Origin: UA16 sp905478895
Lineage (GTDB): Bacteria; Bacteroidota; Bacteroidia; Flavobacteriales_D; Sanyastnellaceae
Assembly (NCBI GenBank): GCA_943788495.1
Contig: CALSQO010000001.1
Coordinates: 1,364,001-1,428,000 of the forward strand
Length of the DNA: 64,000 nt
Direction of reading: 5' to 3'
Shown here in pieces: positions 1 through 11,300 of the stretch; position 1 is the first letter of the stretch, and each line of letters opens with the position of its first letter. The translations under genes were made by a program, and so were the position numbers. The notes beneath the pieces are model-generated. The model did not search any database, had not been told where the DNA came from, and saw only the letters and a program-made list of their open reading frames with translations.

Positions 1-561
1 ATTGATTTGAAGTCGCCCATTCCTTTTTTATGGGCGGTTCTCATCGCGGGATTGCTCTGGCTTTACTCCCCCCTATTTAAGCGGCGGTTTCTCAGAGGCA
101 ATATCGTTGTAGCATTGATTGTTGGACAACTTCCAATCTGGTGCACCCTTGGGGAGTTTGCGCACAATCCTTGGCATGGCTTTCTGACAGAGACTTCCGG
201 TCAAGGACTATTGGCTTACGCTGTGCTCAGCATGGTCATTACTTTCCTGCGAGAAGTCACCAAGGATCTTCAAGACGTAGCAGGAGATTCTGCGTCAGGT
301 TACGACACCATTCCTGTTCGTTGGGGACATGGTCGTACATACAAATTACTAAAAACCATGCACGCGTGCACGTGGCCACTGATGATTGCAGCAGGTGTTC
401 TCGCTTCTTTTCAATTCAACTTAGGAAGCGAAAGCTTGATTTTTTTATTGCCCTTCTTGGGCGCCCACATCCAGTTGCTGCGGGGCCAAATTGATTCTGT
501 TTCCGCTTGGCAAAAATTGACCCTTGGCGGCGGATTGGGCTTCCTTGGTTTTCTGATCTAG
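1..561 (+). CDS. UbiA-family prenyltransferase, 5'-truncated
   Basis: The reading frame is open from base 1, so the N-terminal part lies outside the window and about 186 residues are present. The visible part is very hydrophobic, with several transmembrane segments. It carries the second Asp-rich signature of UbiA prenyltransferases, seen as REVTKDLQDVAGD near residues 83-95 of the visible part, followed by a GYDTIPVRWG stretch. In this family the Asp motif binds Mg2+-diphosphate of the prenyl donor. Members attach prenyl chains to quinone, haem or glycerol-phosphate acceptors in the inner membrane. The DLQDVAGD version resembles the geranylgeranylglycerol-phosphate-synthase-like branch common in Bacteroidota, but the acceptor cannot be told from this fragment. 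It ends convergently with the next gene. Confidence 0.85.
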   Translation: MDLKSPIPFLWAVLIAGLLWLYSPLFKRRFLRGNIVVALIVGQLPIWCTLGEFAHNPWHGFLTETSGQGLLAYAVLSMVITFLREVTKDLQDVAGDSASGYDTIPVRWGHGRTYKLLKTMHACTWPLMIAAGVLASFQFNLGSESLIFLLPFLGAHIQLLRGQIDSVSAWQKLTLGGGLGFLGFLI

Positions 562-573
562 TCGAACCAATGT

Positions 574-1788
574 TCAATTCAGATCCAAAACAATCACTTT
601 CCTTCCTTGCCCATCCAACGTGAGCCCTTGAAGGCGACCAGAATTCGACAAGGCACGGCCAAGAACATCGACACGTTGAAAGCGATGTCGAACAGGAATA
701 GGCAATGGTAACCCCGCAATCGATGAAAGTTCTCGAACGTCCATGCATATGACACCTGGACTAACGCCGCAATCAAATTGCCCCAAAAGCTCGCCGGATT
801 CACTTCGAATTTCAATCAGACCAAACGTACTGTAATCCGTGACAGAAGCATATATATCTCCTGAAACGGGATCGACAGCCATGCCATAATACGAAGGGCA
901 ATCGCTGATCCACGGCGTAGAACTCGCCAAGTCTTGGGTGTTCGACTGTCGGACCGCAGATTCTCCTGAAATTTGGTAACGAACTTCTGAGTCGATTCCA
1001 ATAGCAGCCAAACAACCTGCATTTGCTTCTGAAACTTCGACGGTCTCAATAGATTGATTTGCCAAGTCCAATGCGCTCAGCGAAGTAGAGCCGTAATCCC
1101 TGTTATTGACCGTGACAACCGTTTCCCCGGTCGCGAACAAGTGGTATGGATTCATTCCATTTTCCCCCAAATCCCATTCCAAATATTCGTCCGAGTTCGT
1201 ATCGTAAGCACCGATAAATCCAACTTCGTTGCCCCATTCAAATGCATTGTTGATCGCAAAATAAACCCGGTCATCTGCAACAGCAATTCCTTCTGTGGCA
1301 TACTGCGGTCCATTTTCCGATACGGTCAACTCCCCCAACAATTGAAGCGATGCGGCATCGTACCACTGGAAGTAAGCGTCCAATTGCAAGCTCAAGCCTT
1401 GATCATCGATGTCCCCTCGGGTAACATAAACAACGCCTTCGTGAATGGCCATTTTTCGAATGCCCACTGACTCAACCGATTGAAGCAATTGGTATGTATT
1501 GGCATCGTATTGCAAAAGCGCTCCATCCGCTGCTACCAAAATCGTTTCATTGAAGATTGCTGCATCTGAAACAAACGCCGCCCCATCCAAGGTGTCGACC
1601 AGGGTATAAAGCTGCAAACCTGGATCGTACACCCCCATGGTGGCGGGTTCGATCACCTCTCCTGTTTGCCAATCCGACCATCCTTCATTCAGCACAATCA
1701 CTTGATGCAGATGACTCTGGGAATGAAGACTGAGTGAAAAAATCAAACCGACAGTTGAAGCCGTGATCAAGCGAACAATTTCTTTCAT
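574..1788 (-). CDS. Secreted beta-propeller-like protein
   Basis: About 404 residues. I start it at the ATG at 1788 because it gives a clean signal peptide (MKEIVRLITASTVGLIFSLS, cleavage near HSQS); an upstream extension of 20 residues lacks one. The body has repeated short modules such as 'GVYDPGLQLYTLVDTL', 'GALLQYDANTYQLLQSV' and 'IEIRSESGELLGQFDC', the pattern of YncE/DUF5074-type propellers that read as stored key-value strings. The last 45 residues ('RVDVLGRALSNSGRLQG...GQGRKVIVLDLN') resemble a short T9SS type A sorting domain. It would therefore be exported and perhaps surface-attached. It lies just downstream of the giant repeat gene, beyond a hairpin. No enzymatic residues were recognised and the ligand is unknown. 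Confidence 0.7.
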   Translation of the reverse strand: MKEIVRLITASTVGLIFSLSLHSQSHLHQVIVLNEGWSDWQTGEVIEPATMGVYDPGLQLYTLVDTLDGAAFVSDAAIFNETILVAADGALLQYDANTYQLLQSVESVGIRKMAIHEGVVYVTRGDIDDQGLSLQLDAYFQWYDAASLQLLGELTVSENGPQYATEGIAVADDRVYFAINNAFEWGNEVGFIGAYDTNSDEYLEWDLGENGMNPYHLFATGETVVTVNNRDYGSTSLSALDLANQSIETVEVSEANAGCLAAIGIDSEVRYQISGESAVRQSNTQDLASSTPWISDCPSYYGMAVDPVSGDIYASVTDYSTFGLIEIRSESGELLGQFDCGVSPGVICMDVRELSSIAGLPLPIPVRHRFQRVDVLGRALSNSGRLQGLTLDGQGRKVIVLDLN

Positions 1789-1835
1789 GGTACTATTTTG
1801 CCACAAAAGTAGGTTCGTCATGAAAGGCCACCAAA

Positions 1836-1875
1836 TAAAACAGGCCACCCTTCCGAAGAAAGGCGGCCTGTTTTG
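1836..1875 (-). terminator. Rho-independent-type terminator of the giant repeat gene
   Basis: AAAACAGGCC pairs with GGCCTGTTTT around an 18-base interior that can itself partly pair (ACCCTTCC / GAAGAAAGG). The T-tract is part of the stem, so it can serve either strand. It sits 17 bases beyond the stop of the giant gene and 48 bases before the next start. Confidence 0.75.
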
Positions 1876-1891
1876 AGCAGTCTGCGCTCAA

Positions 1892-2325
1892 TCAATATGT
1901 CATGCCCCAAGCAAGCAAGAAGTCCAAGAGGTCTTGTGCTTGCACCTGTCCATCGTTGTTGAAGTCTGGACAAACTTGATAATTGCATGTGTCATCGTCC
2001 AAGTTTGCAATTGGGTTGTAGTTGAATGCTTCAGAATCCGTGCAACCCGTCCAGACACAATCACCACTGTCAACAGTAGCATCCGCATCATAGTTGCTGG
2101 CCGCAGGGTAAGTGCATCCCATCATATCGCATGCAGGCGCTGGATTCTCTGCGCCACAATAATCAGTGGCTGTGTAGAGATCTTCCAATGGAATTGGTTC
2201 AATATTACACGCTTCTTGCACCCACTCAACACCTCCCCAGACGGGTCCAGATTGGCCGTAAGCTAGAAGGAAGTCCAAAAGGTCTGCATTCTGAACCACG
2301 CCGTCGCCATTGAAGTCGGCGATTG
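1892..2325 (-). other. C-terminal pair of dockerin-like Ca2+-binding motifs in the giant protein
   Basis: DFNGDGVVQNADLLDFLLAYG (about 2255-2325) and DFNNDGQVQAQDLLDFLLAWG (ends with the protein at 1892) each have the D-x-N-x-D-G-x-x-x-x-x-D-L calcium loop followed by the hydrophobic helix of dockerin type I repeats. They are about 120 residues apart with GCTD repeats between them, unlike the closely paired loops of cellulosomal dockerins. Cohesin binding is therefore not assured. Confidence 0.6.
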
Positions 2326-5300
2326 GCACATCTGAGCAATCTCCATCTGCGTTTGCATAACTATTAAAGTTAAACACGTCTTCATCCATACAACCTTCGA
2401 AAGAACAGCTTCCATCGTCATCGGTCGCAGCAGTATCATAGTTCGCAGCATTTGTGTAAACACAACCTGGAATTTCAAACGGATCGCAAATACCATCGCC
2501 GTCTGAATCCACGAGGCAGCTGCCGTCGCAATCATAGCCGGCTTCGGCATACGTGCAAGATCCATCATCATCTGTGGCGTCAGCATCATAGTTGCACGCT
2601 GTATCGTCCTGACAACCGCCGAGTTCAAACTCATCGCATACTCCGTCGCCGTCTTCATCGTTGAGGCAGTTGCCATCGCAGTCGTAGCCTGCGTCAGCAT
2701 AGGTACATGATCCGTCTGAATCCGTTGCGTCAGCATCGTAGTTGCAGGCTGTATCGTCCTGGCAACCTGCCACTTCGAACTCATCACATACGCCGTCGCC
2801 ATCCGCATCGTTCAAGCAAACTCCGTCACAGTCGTAACCGGCGTCCGCATACGTGCATGATCCGTCTTCGTCCGTCGCGTCCGCATCGTAGTTGCACGCG
2901 GTGTCGTCTTGACAACCTGCAATTTCGAATGGGTCGCATACGCCGTCGCCGTCTGCGTCAGCAAGGCAGTTGCCATCGCAGTCGTAGCCTTCATCGGCAT
3001 ACGTGCAAGAACCGTCTTCGTCCGTGGCGTCAGCATCGTAGTTGCAGGCGATTTCGTCTTGGCAACCTGCCACTTCGAACTCGTCGCATACACCATCGCC
3101 GTCTTCATCGTTGAGGCAGTTGCCATCACAGTCGTAGCCTGCGTCAGCATACGTACATGATCCGTCTGAATCCGTTGCATCAGCATCGTAGTTGCAAGCA
3201 ATTTCGTCCTGGCAACCTGCCACTTCGAACTCGTCACATACGCCGTCGCCATCCGCATCGTTCAAGCAAACCCCGTCACAGTCGTAACCGGCGTCCGCAT
3301 ACGTACAAGAACCGTCTTCGTCCGTGGCGTCCGCATCGTAGTTGCACGCGGTGTCGTCTTGACAACCTGCAATTTCGAATGGATCGCATACACCGTCGCC
3401 GTCTGCGTCAGCAAGGCAGTTGCCATCGCAGTCGTAGCCTTCATCGGCATACGTGCAAGAACCGTCTTCGTCCGTGGCGTCAGCATCGTAGTTGCAGGCG
3501 ATTTCGTCTTGGCAACCTGCCACTTCGAACTCGTCGCATACACCATCGCCGTCTTCATCGTTGAGGCAGTTGCCATCACAGTCGTAACCAGCGTCCGCAT
3601 ACGTACATGATCCGTCTGAATCCGTTGCATCAGCATCGTAGTTGCAAGCAATTTCGTCCTGGCAACCTGCCACTTCGAACTCATCACATACGCCGTCGCC
3701 ATCCGCATCGTTGAGGCAGTTGCCATCACAATCGTAACCTGCAGCAGCATATGAGCAAGAGTTATCGTCTGTGTTTGCGTCTGCATCATAGTTGCAAGCG
3801 TCCGCATCCGTACAACCAGGATACAAGCACGTATCATTTTCATACGCGGCATCTTCATCATAGTTTGAGGCTTCCGGATCAGTACATCCACAAGCATTGC
3901 CTGCGCCTGAAGCTGACTCGCCGTTCGCGTTGAAAGTACCTACACCGTCGAAGCTGAACGACTTAAAGATATCATTCGAACCATCTCCTTCACTGAAGAT
4001 CTGAGCATTCAATGTACCGTCGAATGAACCGGCGGTAGTCAACTGCATGATCAGTACGCGTTGGTTCTCTGCGTCTGGCAAACCATTCGGTGCACCATTC
4101 GTCAAGAACCAAGCACCTCCGGTCCAGTCGTCTATGACGATATTGTCTCCATCCATGTCTGAATTTGCTACGAATGCGCCTACCCAAGGTTGGAACGAGC
4201 TTTCCACTGTACTCGTTGTCACCTCTGGAGCAACGGCAGCAGACTCAACACCGATGGTTACCCAGCTATCAAATGCTAACGTTGGGAAGAATCCAAACAA
4301 AGCGGCGTTCAATCCGTCAGCTGTTCCACCGCTGGCGAAAGCGTCATTGTAGAAACCATCTGAAGTATTCAACGACAATGGATTCTGGAGACTTCCATAC
4401 ATGGCGCTCAAGAAATCAGCACTTGACTCCATGCCGATGTAGAATCGGTAGGTCGTCATGCCTGGAATTCCATTGACTGCATGTTCTTCAATCTGCAACG
4501 TGTAGCCACTCAATGACTCACCACATGAACAGTAATCGCATGAACCGTCTTCTTCTGTGTTCCCTTCGTCATAATTACAAGCTGCTGCATCGGTGCAACC
4601 CACAACTTCAAATTCATCACAAACTCCGTCGCCATCGGCATCTGCGAGGCAGTTGCCATCGCAATCATAACCGTCTTCTTCGTAGATGCACTCCACCTCA
4701 TCCGTTGTTGCTGGCTCATAGTTGCAAGCCGCCTCGTCGAGGCAACCCGGAACTTCAAACTCATCGCAAATTCCGTCACCGTCTGTGTCGACAATGCAGT
4801 TTCCATCGCAATCATATCCTGAATCTGCGAAGACACAAGGCACGAGCTCAGTTACAAGGGATGGATCCACGTAGTTGCAAGCACTTGGATTCAAACAACC
4901 CTCTATTTCGTTTTCGTCACAGACATAGTCGCCATCCGCATCATTGATGCAATTGCCATCGCAATCCGTAATTCCATCCGAGTAGATGCAAGATCCGTCA
5001 TCCGTTGTCGACTCCGCATCAAAGTTGCAAGCGAGCTCATCTACGCAACCGTAGACTGGGAAGTCGCATGATCCTTCTACCAAGAAGTTGGCCATTGGAT
5101 CATAGTTCAACGCTATCGGGTCATTGCAACCGCAAATGGCATCCATGAACGTAAGGTCCACACGATCGTCATCTTCGTTGTCTCCGTTCGGGAATACCTG
5201 TGCGCGGAATGAACCTGTGATTTGGCCATCCGTGGTCAATTGAGCGACGAGGATGCGCAAGTCTGCGCCTACCACTGCGTTGCTTGCAGATGGCACGACG

Positions 5301-8300
5301 TACCAACCACCACCCAGTTCTTCCTCGACAATCACTGGGCCACCGGCTTCAAACTCAGAAGACCAAGGACCTGGAATCACACCCGCATTGGCCTCTCCAG
5401 CTTCCATCGCTGGACCATCCAGTCCGACTGTAACATAGGAATCGTAAGCCAAGTTTGGCATCATATCCACCATCATTTCTGACAACAATTCGGGAGTCAC
5501 TCCACCCGCCGCATGCTGATAGAATGAGGTAGAGCTCGACAAGTTCAAGCTGAAGTTATTGTCACCGATCAGAGCAGTGACGACGTCTTCTGCGTTCGGC
5601 GTAGTCAAGAACACCTGGTATGTGGTCATTCCAGCCAATTCGCCTTCCGTATGGACAGCGATAGGATCGATAATGACGCCATAGCCTTCTTCCGAGGAAG
5701 TATTGCCTTGGCATGAGCAGTATTCACAACTTGCATCATCATCGGTTGCTGTTGGCAAGAAGTTACATGCTGTATCATCTTGGCAACCCGAGATTTCATC
5801 TGCGTCACAAACACCATCGTTGTCTGCATCGTTGTCTACAATCGTTCCAGTGCCATCGGTCTCACCTGAGCAAGATTCGCAAACGCCGTCCGCATAGATG
5901 CAGTCCGTTGCTTCCGTTGAGGCATCGTTGAAGTTGCATGCTGTAGCGTCTTGACAACCTGCAATCTCAAATTCATTGCAGACGCCGTCACCATCATCGT
6001 CATTCAAGCAAACTCCATCACAGTCATAACCTTCAATAGCCTGGTAGCAAGAGCCGTCATCCGTATTCGCATCGGCGTCATAATTACAAGCTGTCGCATC
6101 CATGCAACCATAGTAGAGGCAATTGCCATCATCAAAGGTCGCTTCAAAGTCAAAGTTATCCGCTTCTGGATCTGTGCAACCACAGGAGTTGCCCAGTCCA
6201 TTCTCAGACTCATTTGAAGCAGCGAACGTTCCGACTCCATCAAATGTGAAAGTCTTGAACAATTCATTGTCTCCATTGCCATCAGGGAAGATCTGTGCAT
6301 TGACTGTGCCGGAAATTGAACCTGAAGTGGTCAATTGCATGAACAATACGCGTTGGTTGTCTTCATCAGGCAAACCATTGGCCGAGCCATTGGTCACATA
6401 CCATGCCCCGCCGAATACGCTCAGGTGGTCGATCAGGATATCTTGTCCACTGATATCCGAAGTAGAATTAAAGGCGCCAATCCATGGTTGCCCTTCGCTC
6501 TCGACCGTTCCAATCGCAACTTCTGATCCTTGTGGAGCATTGTCGATTCCAATCGTGACCCAGCTATCGTATTCCAAACTTGGGAAAATCGTGAAGAACG
6601 CACTGTTGATTCCATCCGCCGTCGAACCTGACGCGAAGTCATCATTGTGAAATCCGCTCGACGTCATCACCGAAAGTGGATTCGCGGCTGTTCCGAACAT
6701 CGCACTCAAGAAATCTGTCGGATTCTCCATGTCCACATAGAAGCGGTATGTCGTCATTCCTGCAATTCCATCAACCGCATATTCCTCGACAGTCATGGAA
6801 TAGTTACTGACAGGGTCACCACAAGAGCAATAGTCACAAGAACCATCTTCCTCAGTGTTGCCCATGTCATAGTTGCAGGCAGATTCATCCGTACATCCCA
6901 GTACTTCAAACTGATTGCAAACGCCATCTTGGTCATCATCTTCCAAGCAATTGCCATCGCAATCATAGCCTTCATCAGCGAAAATGCATGAGCCATTTTC
7001 CTCCGTTGCGTCTTGCTCGTAGTTGCATGCATTGGCGAATGTGCAGCCAAGAATTTCATCCTGGTTGCAAATGCCATCGCCATCTGAGTCAATCAAACAG
7101 TTGCCATCGCAATCCACAGCAAATGATACTGGGTATTCACAATTACCATCATCCTCCGTTGCTTCCTCGTCATAGTTGCAAGCAAACTGATCTGTGCAAC
7201 CGAAGTTCGGATATTCGCAGGACCCATCTTCATCCGTAGCAGAACCGTCATAGTTCGCTGCAGCATCATCGGTGCAACCCGCTACTTCGTTCTCGTCGCA
7301 GACGCCATCACCATCGATGTCGTTGTAGCATTCTCCAGCGCAATCGGTGATGCCTGTGTCGAACACACATGAGCCATCATCTTCGACTGCACCTACCGTG
7401 AAGTTGCAAGCGGACTCATCCGTGCAACCACACAAAGGTTGGGTGAAGGAAAGATCCACTCGCTCATCATTGAAGTTGTCTCCCATCGGGAACACCTGCG
7501 TTCGGAATTGACCTGAGATGATTCCATCCGTTGTCAATTGCGCGAAGAGCATTCGGTTGTTCTCGTCCACGTTGATATTCACTCCGTCGGGAGTCACATA
7601 CCATCCGCTTCCAATGAAGTCATTGATTGTGATGTTTTGACCGCTCTCGAATTCATTGACCCAAGCTCCAGGGAGTGCAATTGGATTGATTTCCATCGCA
7701 GACATATCAGCAGGCCCATCCAATTGTACGGTTACATAAGAATCGTAAGCCAAATCAGGGAACTGCTCCATCAAAGCTGGGTTCTGCCCCAGAGCAGACC
7801 ATCCACCTGCAAAGTGTTGGTAAAATGAGCTCGTCGTATTGATCTCCAATCCCCATTCACCATTACCGGTGAAGGAGGTCACCATGTCATCGGGGTGATC
7901 GGTTTCCAAGTACAATCGGTACGTTGTCAATCCCGCCAATTCTCCGGATGTGTGGAGCATAACGGGCTCCACAATCACTTCATAGCCATCGAAATTGGCT
8001 TCGGTGGCAGGACATCCACAGTAAGAACAAGAACCGTCATTTTCGGTTACGGCGCTGTCATAATTGCAAGCGTCCGTGATGTCGCAACCGAAGATTTCTT
8101 CACTGTCACAAACACCGTCACCATCCGTATCGACACCGTTGCCACCACAAACTCCACATGCATCCACTTCCGCACATGGCAGGTTGAACGCGTCGTCGTA
8201 GTTGCAGGCAGAAGCATCGCTGCAGTTGTCTGTTTCATCGCAAATGCCGTCGCCGTCTACATCGCTGAGGCAATTGCCATCGCAACCATAGTAGAATGGT

Positions 8301-11300
8301 GGGAATTCACATTCCGATTGGTCGTTGTAAAGTGCATCGCCATCAAAGTTACAAGCCGCTCCATCCAAGCATCCCACGCAAGATGTGAATTCACATGTGC
8401 CATCATTGGTTGTGGCAGCTGGGTTGTAGTTGCAAGCGGATTGCAGGGTGCATCCTGGCACAGGGTACGTGCAAGAACCATCCTCATCGGTTGCGCTTCC
8501 GTCGTAATTGGAGGCTTCCGAATCCGTGCATCCTGCGATTTCAAGCTCGTCGCAAGTACCGTCGCCATCGCTATCGCTCAAGCATTCACCATCACAGCCG
8601 TAGAATTCCTCTGCGTAATCACACTGACTCGCGTTTGAAATGGTCGCTGTTGGGTCATAAGTACAAGCCGTTTCGTCCATGCAACCTGCGCATGACGTGT
8701 ATTCGCATGATCCGTCAAATGAATTTGCGGACGCATCGTAGTTGCACGCATTCGGGAAGGTACAACCCGAGAACAAGCATGAACCGTTATCAGAAGTTGC
8801 GCTTTCATCGTAGTTGTCAGCAGCCTCATCCGTGCAACCAACGCACGAAGTGTAGTCGCATGATCCATCGTTGTAAATCGCCTCGGAATCGTAGTTGCAA
8901 GCAACTTCAACCGTGCAACCCAAGCATGAAACATATTCACAGCTGCCATCATTGTAAATGGCTGCTGGGTCATAGTTGCAGGCCGCCTCAATTGGGCAAC
9001 CTAAGCACGAAACGTATTCACAGCTTCCATCATCTTCATTGGCTCCGGCATCGTAGTTACACGCAAACAAATCAGTGCAGCCTGGAACTTGCATGTCCAA
9101 AGGAAGCGGTGTTCCTGACCCATCGGAGCAGTTGCCCCAGACGCATGAAAAGTCATAGACATTGGCTACAGGATCGAAATTGCACGCACTTGGAATGATG
9201 CAACCAGGGACGTCAGGTGGTGTAATCACACACGATCCATTGTCTTCTGTTACGTTCGGGTTGTAGTTGACCGCATTTTCATCGGAACAACCAAAGATTT
9301 CGAGATCGTCACACGTCCCATCCCCATCGGTATCGGTCAGGCAGATTCCATCGCAATCAACGAATGGGTTCGTGGGAAATAGGCAACCTGAATTGACCGA
9401 CGCCGATGCATCGTAATTGCAAGCTCCCTCGTTCATGCATCCAACGCATGACTCATATTCACATGCATCAGCAGGTTCCAACGTCGCTGTAGGATCAAAG
9501 TTGCAAGCGTTGCTCGCCATGCAGCCATAGCAACCGAAGTCACATGCACTCTGGTCACTTTCTGTCGCTTCCTCATTGTAGTTGCAAGCATCTGCATCTT
9601 GGCATCCTGCCACTTCAAATTCGTCGCATGTACCGTCGCCATCAGCGTCGTTCAGACAAACGCCTGCGCAATCATAACCGTCGTCGGCGTATGTGCATGA
9701 GCCGTCGTTGAAGTTGGGCAAAGGATTAACAGTAGAGTCAAAGTTACAGGCTGCCTCATCATTGCAACCCAAGCAAGACGTGAATTCACATGAGCCATCA
9801 TTGGCTGTGGCAGAGTTGTCGTAGTTGCATGCATTCCCGAGTGTACAGCCCAGGTATTGGCAAGTTCCATCTTCTTCTGTATTGCCCGCGTCATAGTTTG
9901 GTGCCGCTGGATCGGTGCAGCCGAATACTTCGAACTGGTCACACGTGCCATCGCCATCGGAATCAACCAAGCAATTGCCATCGCAATCATAGCCAGCTGC
10001 CGCGAACGTGCACGAGCCATTGTCATCCGTAGCCAGACCATTGTAATTGCATGCAGCCTCATCCGTGCAACCTGCAATTTCAAATTCGTCGCAAGTACCG
10101 TCGCTGTCAGCGTCGTTTAAGCAAGCGCCGTTGCAGTCATAACCGGCATCTGCGTATTCGCAAGAACCATCATTTTCCGTGGCATCTTCGTCGTAATTGC
10201 ACGCAGTTGATTCATCGCAACCCGCAATTTCCTGTTCGTCGCAAATTCCATCGCCGTCAGCGTCGTTTAGGCAAGCACCGCTGCAGTCATAATCGGCATC
10301 TGCAAATTCGCATGTACCGTCCTCAGTGGTATTGCCTTCTTCGTAGTTGCAAGCGGCTGGGTTAGTACACCCTACGCAGCTATCAAAATCACATGCATCG
10401 GCATCCAACACATCCCAAGATGGATCATAGTTGCAAGCACTTGAAATCGTGCAACCTGCATATTCGCATGAACCATCATCGAATGTCGCAGCCTCTTCAT
10501 AGTTCGAAGCTCCTTCATCGGTGCAACCGGGGAATTCAAACTCATCACAAATGCCGTCACCGTCTGCATCGGAGAGACAGTTGCCGTCGCAATCGTATGC
10601 AAATTCTGGGAAGTTACCGTCGCAATCGCATGCACCCTCCAAAATACCAGAACCACCGCACACTCCGCATTCATCATTCGTTGCGCAAGAGCCATCTTCC
10701 TCTGTTGCTTGGTTGTTGTAGTTACAAGCCGCTTCGTCTGTGCAACCGGCAATCTCAAATTCGTCACATGTTCCGTCGCCATCTGCGTCGTTCAAACAAA
10801 CGCCATCGCAATCGTAACCGTGCGGCGGGCAACGTACCGTCGCAATCGCATGCGCCTTCGGCGATGCCGTCACCGCCGCAAACACCGCAACTGTCCAGAA
10901 CGGCGCATGAGCCGTCTTCATCGGTGGCTGCAGCGTCATAATTACAAGCCGCTTCGTCTGTGCAACCCGCAACTTCAAATTCGTCACACGTTCCGTCGCC
11001 ATCTGCGTCGTTCAAACAAACACCATCGCAATCGTAACCGTCGGCAGGCAACGTACCGTCGCAATCACATGTGCCTTCAGCGATTCCATCACCACCGCAA
11101 ACACCGCACTCATCGGCAACGTTTCCATCACAATCACAATCGCCTTCTGGAATGCCTTCGCCTCCGCATACACCGCACTCGTCTACTACGTTTCCGTCAC
11201 AATCGCAATCGCCTTCTGGAATGCCTTCGCCTCCACAAACACCGCACTCATCCAATACATTTCCTTCGCAATCGCATGCACCTTCGGCGATGCCTTCACC

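Noticed and set aside
2468..3817. Evenly spaced repeats that could suggest a CRISPR array
   Set aside because: The period is 150 bases with no unique spacers, the frame stays open and translates into Cys/Asp repeats, and no cas genes are near.
7895..8638. 247-codon open frame on the + strand inside the giant gene
   Set aside because: It is antisense to repeats whose composition lacks stops in several frames; its translation has no family features or start signals. The same holds for the many other open frames in 1.9-15.4 kb.
10764..11002. Programmed frameshift joining the two halves of the giant protein
   Set aside because: No slippery heptamer is present at the junction and the sister repeat shows a simple one-base difference.
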